NCBI GenBank assembly: GCA_023419095.1
Contig: JAEZYN010000083.1
Location: 1-54,692 of the forward strand
Source: Bacteroidota bacterium
Lineage (GTDB): Bacteria; Bacteroidota; Bacteroidia; Flavobacteriales; Weeksellaceae
Length of the DNA: 54,692 nucleotides
Direction of reading: 5' to 3'
Of the stretch, positions 18,833 to 26,718 are shown piece after piece. Made by a program: the position numbers and the translations under genes. Under the pieces are notes generated by a model, which was not told the origin of the DNA, did no database searches, and saw only the letters and a program-made list of their open reading frames with translations. Numbering within the stretch: position 1 is the stretch's first letter; every line of letters begins with the position of its first letter.

Positions 18833-19108
18833 CTATTTCGTTCGCAGCCGCTGTCTGTAATGTGTCAAAAGAATAATTCCGGTGCCGGCGAGGGCCAGCA
18901 GAGGTAGATAATCGTCTATAGGAGTAGGAAGCGGATCATCCCCCTCGAGAACTCCGTCCGAATCGTCATCTCCGGGACCGGAATAGGCTTCCGACGGTTT
19001 TTCATAAAATGATTCATCCGTATTTTCACTTTCGCTGAAACGGTTTTGCGCAAAGGCAGTACCTGTCGAAAAGCAAATGATAAGGACGGCGTAAATGCCT
19101 TTATGCAT
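18833..19108 (-). CDS. Small secreted protein with PTPIDDY C-terminal membrane anchor
   Basis: The 91-aa product has a signal peptide (MHKGIYAVLIICFSTGTAFAQ), a short acidic Glu/Asp/Ser-rich middle (GPGDDDSDGVLEGDD), then PTPIDDYLPLLALAGTGIILL, a hydrophobic helix, and a basic end (RQRLRTK). This tripartite C terminus (motif, helix, basic residues) resembles sorting signals of the PEP-CTERM or LPXTG kind. From memory NCBI calls such proteins PID-CTERM; this is unverified. The motif PTPIDDYL recurs in the protein at 45101-45382. It is the first gene of a probable two-gene unit with the 2403-aa adhesin and has a consensus promoter. Confidence 0.8.
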   Translation of the reverse strand: MHKGIYAVLIICFSTGTAFAQNRFSESENTDESFYEKPSEAYSGPGDDDSDGVLEGDDPLPTPIDDYLPLLALAGTGIILLTHYRQRLRTK

Positions 19109-19123
19109 ACAATAATACTTTGC

Positions 19124-19132
19124 GCAAAGATA
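19124..19132 (-). promoter_or_regulatory. Promoter -7 element for the PTPIDDY protein and giant adhesin
   Basis: In the minus-strand sense this reads TATCTTTGC, a full TAnnTTTGC match, 15 nt before the ATG. No other promoter is evident before the 2403-aa gene, so it probably drives both. Confidence 0.7.
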
Positions 19133-19408
19133 TGATTTTTAAAAATATACGGGTGATTTAACGTGTCTATCCTAATGATTTTTATTGAGTACATTCTAAT
19201 GGTTTTTGGGTATATGTCAGCTATCTTTTTTAACAGATAAAGAATCATTTCAGATCTGTTAATACATAGGCGGTAACGCACTCTGATTAATCACAACAAC
19301 AGGTTGCTGTCTTAATCGGTATTTTTCTGAATTTGGTGATTGTTTGTAACCATTATTCATCAGGAAAGTAACCGTGTAAAAACGGTAAATGCCGGTAAGG
19401 TGAATTTG
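19133..19408. other. Divergent intergenic region between the minus- and plus-strand adhesin units
   Basis: This AT-rich stretch of about 275 nt lies between two divergent promoters. No convincing ORF, RNA or strong hairpin is seen. Confidence 0.5.
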
Positions 19409-19416
19409 TAATTTTG
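19409..19416 (+). promoter_or_regulatory. Promoter -7 element of the 612-aa adhesin gene
   Basis: TAATTTTG matches TAnnTTTG, 18 nt before the ATG at 19435. It overlaps the alternative upstream ATG (19414) and so rules against that start. Confidence 0.6.
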
Positions 19417-19434
19417 ATAGCAAACACAAATGAG

Positions 19435-21273
19435 ATGAAAAAATATTTATACGGTATTTTAAGGTTTACTGCATTCTTTAGTTTGATGTTTTCTATGAAC
19501 TTCAGCGGCCAGATTCTATTCAGTAATCCGATAACAGGAACAAATCCGAGCACGGCCAATCCCTACACCGCCGGACAGACTGTTGCGGCAAATATCACAG
19601 TTTCCGGAATTGGCCGTGGAAGTGGTATTAGTCTAAGCGCACCCATATTTCAGAATATAACAGCGCCGATTACCTTTAGGGTTTACGGATGGGGAGCCTC
19701 TGCTGCTACTGGTACATTTAGTATTAATGATTTTGCATTTAACGGAACCGTTTTATCGACCGTAAAGAAGCCGGAGCCCAGTGGTTTTCCTTCATCCTTC
19801 AGCTGTTCAGCCAGCAACAGCAACTCTATTCAGCTATCATGGGCAGATGCAGGAGGTAGCATACCGCCGGATGGATATCTGGTAAAATGGAGTAGTACGT
19901 CACATTCAGCCATCACAGATCCGGTTGACGGTAATCCTATTGCTAATGGCGCGGGCGTCCAAAATGTAAGTCAGGGCATACAAAATTTTTTATCGTCTTC
20001 TCTCGCACCAGCCACCACCTACTATTTTAAAATATGGCCTTTTACAAATTCTGGAAGCGACATTGATTATAAACTTATTGGTGAACCGCAGGCGAGTTGT
20101 ACAACACTGTCACCACCTTGTAATTATAATGAAGATTTTGCAAGCATTCCCACTACACCAAACCCCGACCAATACCTTTCCCGGTCATGGACAGGAAGTG
20201 CAGGAACCTGGAGTGCGGTAAATGCCAGAACTGATCAGATGCTCAACGGTAAAGCGATTACTCTGGTAGGAAATCCTTACCCATCCAATATTGATTTAGT
20301 CGCGTTTTATAATCTTAATGGTGGCGAAGCAGCCGGCATCAGTTCCACATTTTATTTTTGGGATAATACCGCAAACAACACCTATACGCAATATGGATCC
20401 GGATATAGCGGCAATGCATACGGCCAGTTCAATGCGGTAAGCTTAACATCTACAAAAGCATTAGGAGAAGGGGGCGCATCCACGGTTAAATTTCCGACAC
20501 GGTACGTGACAATGGCGCAGGGATTTATGGCACGGGTATACCCAGCGTCTAAAACCCTGGTCTTCAGTAACAGTATCCGTACGGCAAACAGTGGAACGGG
20601 ATTTTTTGGCAAATCTGAACCTGCAATGAACCGTTTCTGGCTCAATATGGTTTCACCGGGCGGACTTTCTTCAAACATAGCCGTGGTCTATTTTGAGGAG
20701 GGCAATAACGGCTTTGCTGCGGACGATTCACCCGTGATGGGCGGTTCAGATGTTGTTTACACTTTCGCGGGGACCGAAAAAGTATCTATTAATGGACGAC
20801 GTGAATTTTCGGATGCCGACGCGGTGCTGCTGGGTAGTACGCACTTTGCCGAGGGGCAGTATAAGCTTGTACTTGATAAAACGGAAGGCATCTTTGCAAA
20901 CGGCCAGCACATCTTTTTAAAAGATACTGTGACCGGAAGCCTCACCAATCTTTCAGAAAATCCTTATGTATTTGATGCAGAAAAAGGTGAAACTGAAGGA
21001 AGATTCCAGATTGTTTACCGTGAAGAGCGGGTACTGGCGGCAGAAAGTGAAGATTCAGGTTTATTGGTTTACCGTGATGGTGAATGTTATTGGTTAAAAT
21101 CAATTAAGGAAGTTTCGGAAGTCTTTATCTACGACCTGAGCGGTAGACTCACAGGACATCTAAAGCCCAACTCCCGCAGTGTCAGAATAGACGTGCAGGA
21201 ACTTGCCAGGGGCGTTTACATTCTTAAAATAGTACGCAGCGGCGAAATAATTTCGCGTAAGATTGTAAAATAG
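19435..21273 (+). CDS. T9SS adhesin-like protein, internally deleted (612 aa)
   Basis: The signal peptide is MKKYLYGILRFTAFFSLMFSMNFSGQ. Residues about 20-110 form a beta-sandwich (NPYTAGQTVAANITVSGIGRG...TFRVYGWG), followed by an FN3-like domain (SFSCSASNSNSIQLSWADAGG). At about residue 235 a carbohydrate-binding-like domain starts (CNYNEDFASIP...SRSWTGSAGTWSAVNARTD). It stops after only some 40 residues, where KAIT runs straight into LVGNPYPSNIDLVAFYNLNGG, the shared C-terminal module. The module then continues normally: FYFWDNTANNTYTQ, MAQGFMARV, FGKSEP, RFWLNMVSPGG, GIFANGQHIFLKD, RFQIVYREERVLAA and a T9SS tail ending ISRKIVK. The abrupt join suggests an in-frame deletion. It is much shorter than its relatives. 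Confidence 0.9.
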   Translation: MKKYLYGILRFTAFFSLMFSMNFSGQILFSNPITGTNPSTANPYTAGQTVAANITVSGIGRGSGISLSAPIFQNITAPITFRVYGWGASAATGTFSINDFAFNGTVLSTVKKPEPSGFPSSFSCSASNSNSIQLSWADAGGSIPPDGYLVKWSSTSHSAITDPVDGNPIANGAGVQNVSQGIQNFLSSSLAPATTYYFKIWPFTNSGSDIDYKLIGEPQASCTTLSPPCNYNEDFASIPTTPNPDQYLSRSWTGSAGTWSAVNARTDQMLNGKAITLVGNPYPSNIDLVAFYNLNGGEAAGISSTFYFWDNTANNTYTQYGSGYSGNAYGQFNAVSLTSTKALGEGGASTVKFPTRYVTMAQGFMARVYPASKTLVFSNSIRTANSGTGFFGKSEPAMNRFWLNMVSPGGLSSNIAVVYFEEGNNGFAADDSPVMGGSDVVYTFAGTEKVSINGRREFSDADAVLLGSTHFAEGQYKLVLDKTEGIFANGQHIFLKDTVTGSLTNLSENPYVFDAEKGETEGRFQIVYREERVLAAESEDSGLLVYRDGECYWLKSIKEVSEVFIYDLSGRLTGHLKPNSRSVRIDVQELARGVYILKIVRSGEIISRKIVK

Positions 21274-21291
21274 TTTAGCCCTGAGCAAAGT

Positions 21292-21327
21292 ATACCCTTG
21301 ACTATTATAGTCGGGGGTATTTTTTTA
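21292..21327 (+). terminator. Terminator of the 612-aa adhesin gene
   Basis: A 13-bp stem (21292-21304 with 21308-21320, two G-T pairs, loop TTA) is followed by seven T. It starts 19 nt after the stop codon. Confidence 0.9.
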
Positions 21328-21678
21328 AGTTGATTTTAAAGTTGGGTTAACATTATTTGAGTCTGCTGAGAGATAGTAGATAGATGAAAAAAATCGTTGG
21401 ATATTATATAGAGAGCCTGTTTTCTATTGGTCTGTTTTTTATAAAAGTATATTCAAATAAGATCTTCGTTAACAATAATTTAATATTGGAGCAAAAATTT
21501 TGATCTATAGTATCACTTTGAGAAATTAATAACGATGAATAAAAATTATTATCAATTGTAAAATGCTTGTTAATTTTATAAAATTCTCAACAATAAGTTA
21601 AAATATTCAACTAAAAGCTACATTATGCAATTCATACGACCATTTGTTTAATAATTTGTTTTGTGAAATAACATTTAT
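21328..21678. other. Very AT-rich intergenic region without genes
   Basis: About 350 nt with strikingly higher A+T than the flanking genes and no ORF of note. It lies directly upstream of the promoter at 21679. It may hold regulatory sites or mark a recombination boundary; nothing specific is recognised. Confidence 0.5.
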
Positions 21679-21687
21679 TATCTTTGC
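21656..21687 (+). promoter_or_regulatory. Strong Bacteroidota promoter of the 1409-aa adhesin gene
   Basis: TTG (21656-21658), 20 nt, then TATCTTTGC (21679-21687) matches both halves of the TTG/TAnnTTTG consensus. The ATG is 164 nt further on, leaving a long structured leader. Confidence 0.8.
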
Positions 21688-21692
21688 ACCCG

Positions 21693-21850
21693 CTTAGCAG
21701 ATTAGGGGGCTTCTTTGCTAAGTAAACACAAAACATTAAAAAACATTACGATTATGGCAGTTTTACCTGAGTGAAATACTCGGGCAGGAAAAGACTTGTC
21801 GGGTTTTGAATAAAAATGTTTTGTGTGCAAAGAAAACATTAAACCAAACC
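21693..21850 (+). promoter_or_regulatory. Structured 5' leader with mutually exclusive helices
   Basis: Three elements stand out. Hairpin 1 is CTTAGCA (21693-21699) with TGCTAAG (21716-21722). A perfect 12-bp long-range stem pairs 21726-21737 with 21815-21826 (ACACAAAACATT / AATGTTTTGTGT). It encloses hairpin 2, CCTGAGT (21766-21772) with ACTCGGG (21778-21784). The 3' strand of the long stem can instead pair with AAAACATT at 21833-21840, forming an 8-bp hairpin 10 nt before the start codon. A possible 6-codon ORF (21754-21774, MAVLPE) lies inside. This could be a regulatory RNA switch. It matches no riboswitch class I know. Confidence 0.5.
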
Positions 21851-24800
21851 ATGATGAGAAACATTTCTACTGTTGGTGTCCTTTCGCGTGCACACAAATT
21901 AGCGATTATGCTCTTAATCCTAATTTTATCTTCAACAAATTTTTATGGGCAATACACCTTAGCAAAATGGTACGGTGCCGATTATACACCTACTGTTTTT
22001 TACAGTCAGGTTCAATCGGGGCAGATCAAAGCTAATAATGTTACGGTCAATGAAGTCTTTGAAAATCCCGACTCTAATTTCTACAAAACTCAAGGATGGC
22101 CGACGCCTCAATGGAATCAAACGCCGGAGCAAACGTTCGACGAAAGTAAATATGTCGAATTTAAGATTTCTGCAAAGGCTGGCTACAAAATTAATGTGGA
22201 CAGTTTTAATTTTGAGGGTCGCGCAAACGGAGCGGATGGTCAAAAATTAAAAGTAAGGTACTCTAATGAAAGTGATTTTTCTAATGCTCAGGATCTTCTT
22301 ACTGATGAAGCTACTTCCGGGACTTTTAAAAATTACAATTTAAGATTTCCCGTTAACACCGTAGTCAACCAGAACGAAAATTTATACGTTCGGCTTTATA
22401 TTTATAATACGAATCAGTTCTTCTATATCCGTCATAACCAAAGTGGGACCATAGGACCGGAATTTAAAGGAACAATTTCATATCAGAATATTTTGAAGCC
22501 GTCAGCGCAGGATGACAGAACAGGAACCGTGAAAAATGTTGCCGTGAATGTAGATGTGCTGGCTAATGACGATTATTTTTTCTCAGGCCCACTTACAGCG
22601 ATTACCGTTTTGGGCGCACCGAAGAATGGAACCGCGAGAGCAAATGGAACTTCAGACATCATCTATACCCCAAATACAGGCTTTACCGGATACGACAGTT
22701 TCACATACACCCTTACCAATTCCGAGGGTGTTTCAAACATCGCAAAGGTTTCAGTACAGGTAGTTGAGCCTGGCGTGGGAACAGCGACGCCTATTGTACG
22801 ATGGAATAAAACAGATCTGTCTTCAAAAAATTATACAGCGGCAGTGCAGGGCAATAAAATACTTTTATCAGGTTCTAATGCATCTTTAAATTCAGAAAGT
22901 GACGATAGTAATGGTTTGAGATTTAATTACAACGGTACACACACCAACCCTAGAGAATTCAATGGTTCATATAATAGTTCAAAATATTTTCAACTAAGCT
23001 TAAGTGCCACTGACACACAATCAATAGCCCATTTTAACGCTTTTGTAATGAAATATAGAAGTACAGGAAATGGGAATATAACGGTAAAATATTCTAAAAA
23101 TTCTGATTTTAGCGGAAAAGTCGGCACCTTGATAGATAACGAGACTTACTCTGGTAACTGGACTGATAAAAAAGCTTATTTTCCATCCGGCTCAGTACTT
23201 TTTCCAGGTGAATCCCTTTACATAAGAGTATATGTATATAATACAGATCAGTCTACCTTCCTCATCAAGTTTGAGGAGAATGGTGAAGTGGGCCCGGCAA
23301 TTTTGGGCACCGTTGCCAAGATGGCACCCGAATCCTGCACTGTAAGTTCTGCATCAGGTTCGCCTACAGTCTGTGTTAATTCTGCAATTACTCCTATCAC
23401 CCACACCACCAGCGGAGCAACAGGTGTTGGTACCGCAACAGGTCTTCCTGCCGGTGTTACGGCTGTTTGGAAAGATAATAAAATCACGATCAGCGGTACA
23501 CCAACAGAGTCAGGAACTTTCAATTACAGTATTCCTCTGCTGTCTGCCTGCTCGGGGGTGCAAGCAACCGGACCTATCACTGTAGTTCCAGCAACGGTCG
23601 CAGGTACAGTAACTTCCAATATTCCGGAAATCTGTGTGGGTCCAAACGCTGCATTTAAATTTGCGATTCTTAAATTAAATGGAAACGTTGGTAATGTTCT
23701 CCGTTGGGAATATTCACTTGATAATTTCGCAACTCCATCAGTTATAGCGGTAAACTCTACAGCTGACGAAATCACTGTAGAGCATACTGAAATTCAATCA
23801 TATTATTACCGTGCAGTCGTACAGAATCGTTCATGTGCAGTTGAATATTCAAATGTTGTCAGAATAGATGCAGTAGGTGCAGTAAACCTACCTGGTTCCA
23901 TTGCAGGAAACGATTCATTATGTGCCGGACAGACAGCTGTTTACAGCATTGCATCAGTGCCTAACGCAACAAGCTATCAGTGGTTTGTAGACATTGCTAA
24001 AGGTTGGGAAATTATAAGCGGGCAGGGAACTACTACCGTTACCGTTAAAGCAGGAAATGGCAGCGGTAATATCGCGGTAGATGCTTTAAACAGCTGTAGT
24101 ACAGGTTTTGCATATGACGGAGAGGGACACAAATACATCACCGTAAAAGAGATTCTTCAACCTTCAGTACTTATTTCAAGTCCAATCACCACCATCTGCC
24201 AGGGCACCAAAGTAACTTTCACAGCGACATCTGTTAACGGTGGCAGCGCACCTGCGTACCAGTGGTTTGTGAACGGTGTGGCAGTTGCGGGCCAAACGGC
24301 AGCAACTTTCGAAACCAAAGAACTGAAAAATGGGGATAAAGTAAGCGTTACGCTGGCATCTTCTATACAGCAGTGTGTCTTGCCGGAACCTGTAGTTTCG
24401 AATATCATTACAATGTCTGAGGAAACCAGCGTTTATGAAAACGGCCAATGGAGCAATGGAATACCGACCGCTAAAAATCAACTCTCGGCCGAAATCCGTG
24501 AAGCTTATTCTACGTCTAAAGGCTCGGTAACTGCCTGTTCGGTACACCTTGTAGGTTCCGCAATTGTTACAGTGGTGCCAAAGAATCCTTTAATTGTTTA
24601 TAATAATATCAATCTTGATAATGGTACCAAGCTCAATGTAGAGAGTGATGCAAACCTTATTCAGGTGAATGATAGCGCGCCCGCAAACACCGGAAATATT
24701 ACGGTTTTACGCGATCTGAAAATTAAGCCTAAAAGTGCCGAATACAATTATTTCGGTTCTCCGGTGACTTTTGCCCCGGGACACAGCATGAAAACAATAT

Positions 24801-26080
24801 ATCCGGGTATCACTTATGTTCTGTATCACAACGAAGCCAATAACTACTTCTATAATTCCTCCGGTGCTAATATACCGGGTCGCGGTCTTGCCGTGAAAGA
24901 GCCGTCTATCACGACCGATACTCCGAATGGAGCTTACGATATCACTGCTACTTTTATCGGTGTGCCGCAAAACGGAATTATCAATTTCGCTTTGGCAAAC
25001 AGCAATACTGCAACAAGCAGCCATCTGGGGTACAACCTTGTGGGAAATCCATATCCTTCTAACATTGACCTCCAGGCACTGTACGAACTCAACAAAGGTC
25101 AAATCGCTGCCGATCCGGCGATCAGTACAAGCTTTTATTTTTGGGACAGCACCGCAAACAATGTATATGTACAGCAAGGTTCCAGCTACGGTGGCCAGGC
25201 TTACGGTGTGTTCAACGCGAAATCGGGCACTACAGGTATGGGTATTCCGGCGGCCGGACCTAAAGAAGGTCTTACGGCTCGAAAAATACCGAAAAGCGAA
25301 ATTACAGTTGGCCAGGGCTTTATGGTAAAAGCACTGAAGAAGAACGCGACACTTCAATTCAATAACTCCATCCGTACAGACAAAAACAGTGGTGTGAAAT
25401 TTATTGGAGCCAGAGGAGAAGAGGTTGTCGATGACCGTTATTGGCTGTCTGTTACTACGCCGGGCAACCTTACCAGCACCCTGGCTGTAGTATATTTCGA
25501 TGGCGGCACTGATGCAGTGGGTGCTGAAGATTCGGAGGCGAGAGGCGGATCTGACGAAGTTTTCAGTCTTGTATCCGGTAAGAATATCGCTATTAATGGT
25601 AAAAGTACATTTGCTGACACAGATGTAGTGGCGATCGGAACTAGACATTTCGCCGCAGGCCTTCACACCATTGCTCTTGAAAAAGCGGAAGGTATCTTCG
25701 CCTCAGGCCAGCAGATATACCTTAAAGATAAACTGACCGGTGCGGTGACGAATTTAAGTCAGGGCAACTATACATTTGATGCTCAGGCAGGTGAAAGTAC
25801 AGGTCGTTTTGAAATAGTGTATAAACCCTCTGGTGTGCTTGCTTCGGATACCACGATAAAAGAAGAAGTGCAGGTTTACCGTGCAGCGGATGATTTCGTT
25901 GTGAAGGCGCCGAAACGCATGACAGCAATTGATGTCTATGACATGTCAGGCAGATTGTTACGTACCGCAAAACCAAATACTACAGAATATACGCTGAATG
26001 GCAGTGAGCTGACAAACGGTGTCTATCTGATGAAGATTCGGCAGGGCAGTGAACAGACTGTGAAAAAAATTATAAAATAA
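21851..26080 (+). CDS. T9SS adhesin-like protein with duplicated N-terminal domain (1409 aa)
   Basis: The start chosen is MMRNISTVGV at 21851. An upstream in-frame ATG (21806) would place the structured leader inside the gene and spoil the signal peptide (LAIMLLILILSSTNFYGQ). Domains by residue: copy A of a beta-sandwich at about 37-213 (TLAKWYGADYT...RLYIYNTNQFFYIRHNQSG), a cadherin-like Ig domain at about 217-305 (VDVLANDDYF...YTPNTGFTGYDSFTYT), copy B at about 315-492 (VRWNKTDLSS...RVYVYNTDQSTFLIKF), an Ig-like unit, PKD-like domains at about 680-850 (GNDSLCAGQTAVYSI, TICQGTKVTFTA). The shared C-terminal module runs from about 945 (NLVGNPYPSNIDLQALYELN, SFYFWDSTANNVYVQQG, VGQGFMVKA, GRFEIVYKPSGVLA) to a T9SS tail ending VKKIIK. 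Confidence 0.92.
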   Translation: MMRNISTVGVLSRAHKLAIMLLILILSSTNFYGQYTLAKWYGADYTPTVFYSQVQSGQIKANNVTVNEVFENPDSNFYKTQGWPTPQWNQTPEQTFDESKYVEFKISAKAGYKINVDSFNFEGRANGADGQKLKVRYSNESDFSNAQDLLTDEATSGTFKNYNLRFPVNTVVNQNENLYVRLYIYNTNQFFYIRHNQSGTIGPEFKGTISYQNILKPSAQDDRTGTVKNVAVNVDVLANDDYFFSGPLTAITVLGAPKNGTARANGTSDIIYTPNTGFTGYDSFTYTLTNSEGVSNIAKVSVQVVEPGVGTATPIVRWNKTDLSSKNYTAAVQGNKILLSGSNASLNSESDDSNGLRFNYNGTHTNPREFNGSYNSSKYFQLSLSATDTQSIAHFNAFVMKYRSTGNGNITVKYSKNSDFSGKVGTLIDNETYSGNWTDKKAYFPSGSVLFPGESLYIRVYVYNTDQSTFLIKFEENGEVGPAILGTVAKMAPESCTVSSASGSPTVCVNSAITPITHTTSGATGVGTATGLPAGVTAVWKDNKITISGTPTESGTFNYSIPLLSACSGVQATGPITVVPATVAGTVTSNIPEICVGPNAAFKFAILKLNGNVGNVLRWEYSLDNFATPSVIAVNSTADEITVEHTEIQSYYYRAVVQNRSCAVEYSNVVRIDAVGAVNLPGSIAGNDSLCAGQTAVYSIASVPNATSYQWFVDIAKGWEIISGQGTTTVTVKAGNGSGNIAVDALNSCSTGFAYDGEGHKYITVKEILQPSVLISSPITTICQGTKVTFTATSVNGGSAPAYQWFVNGVAVAGQTAATFETKELKNGDKVSVTLASSIQQCVLPEPVVSNIITMSEETSVYENGQWSNGIPTAKNQLSAEIREAYSTSKGSVTACSVHLVGSAIVTVVPKNPLIVYNNINLDNGTKLNVESDANLIQVNDSAPANTGNITVLRDLKIKPKSAEYNYFGSPVTFAPGHSMKTIYPGITYVLYHNEANNYFYNSSGANIPGRGLAVKEPSITTDTPNGAYDITATFIGVPQNGIINFALANSNTATSSHLGYNLVGNPYPSNIDLQALYELNKGQIAADPAISTSFYFWDSTANNVYVQQGSSYGGQAYGVFNAKSGTTGMGIPAAGPKEGLTARKIPKSEITVGQGFMVKALKKNATLQFNNSIRTDKNSGVKFIGARGEEVVDDRYWLSVTTPGNLTSTLAVVYFDGGTDAVGAEDSEARGGSDEVFSLVSGKNIAINGKSTFADTDVVAIGTRHFAAGLHTIALEKAEGIFASGQQIYLKDKLTGAVTNLSQGNYTFDAQAGESTGRFEIVYKPSGVLASDTTIKEEVQVYRAADDFVVKAPKRMTAIDVYDMSGRLLRTAKPNTTEYTLNGSELTNGVYLMKIRQGSEQTVKKIIK

Positions 26081-26098
26081 ATTTAAGGTGTTGTTTTT

Positions 26099-26137
26099 AA
26101 GTCCCGGTTTCAGCAATTGAAGCCGGGACTTTGTTTT
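26099..26137 (+). terminator. Terminator of the 1409-aa adhesin gene
   Basis: A 14-bp stem (26099-26112 with 26118-26131, one G-T pair, loop GCAAT) is followed by TTGTTTTT. Confidence 0.88.
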
Positions 26138-26452
26138 TGCGAAGAGGAATTAAAGGAGTTTAATAACCGTATTCGGATCGAATATTTCTCTTTAATACTT
26201 GCTGTATCGGAAAAAATATAGATTAAAAAGAGGTATTTCATTATGCTTCCGGCTCTCCGCTGCTCATTTTAGTAACCTTTATTTGTTCGGTAAGCTTTGT
26301 TTTGTACGGCACAGTTTACGTGTATTTCCAATTCCAGTGCCCTATTTTACTTTCTTCGTTTTAACCGTATGTTGCTGCGGTAAATCTTTCCCTTACTATT
26401 TCGCAAAAAGCTGATTTTCAGCACAAATTATGTTAGTATGTTTTTTATTATT
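26138..26452. other. Intergenic region, no gene recognised
   Basis: About 315 nt. Only short ORFs without family resemblance are present. A small hairpin GCTGA-TTT-TCAGC lies near 26410. The stretch ends at the promoter at 26453. Confidence 0.45.
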
Positions 26453-26461
26453 TATATTTGC
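26453..26461 (+). promoter_or_regulatory. Promoter -7 element of the 1686-aa adhesin gene
   Basis: TATATTTGC is a full TAnnTTTGC match. It lies 258 nt before the ATG, which implies a long leader. Confidence 0.6.
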
Positions 26462-26718
26462 AGCGACACACAAATGATGATTATTAATCGGCTTAAACAC
26501 ACGATATGAATAATCATTTACTCTCAGCTTACTGCATTCCTGTGCGGAACAAGAACATGTGCAACGTTTGCCGCGGGACTTTCTTTGATGCAGTGCTCCG
26601 CATCTAGAAACCTTAACAGACACCGCCAAACACAAACACAAATACCGAAAAAAAATATTCATCAGCCACACTGGTCTTTTGATCATTGTGGAATGTTTCT
26701 GTTTAAACACAATTCACA
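26462..26718 (+). promoter_or_regulatory. Long leader with a short upstream ORF and inverted repeat
   Basis: A 15-nt stretch just after the promoter (ACACACAAATGATGA) is identical to the start region of the adhesin gene at 40034. Here it opens an 11-codon ORF (26474-26509, MMIINRLKHTI). Its two start codons lie in an inverted repeat: AAATGATGATTATT (26472-26485) with AATAATCATTT (26509-26519), with a 2-nt bulge. Further on, CAAACACAAACACAAAT (near 26624) repeats the C/A-rich motif that precedes other adhesin starts, and CCACA / TGTGG can pair near 26670-26695. Confidence 0.4.

Noticed and set aside
24707..25666. Minus-strand open frame of 319 codons inside the 1409-aa adhesin gene
   Set aside because: It is antisense to the conserved C-terminal module, its product matches nothing recognisable, and similar antisense frames occur opposite the same module in the paralogues.
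26199..26414. Plus-strand 71-codon frame after the 1409-aa adhesin
   Set aside because: It has no family resemblance, an odd composition and no link to a convincing promoter.
26396..26710. Minus-strand 104-codon frame upstream of the 1686-aa adhesin, rich in Cys and Arg
   Set aside because: It overlaps the promoter and leader of the adhesin gene, has no recognisable motif and no promoter of its own.
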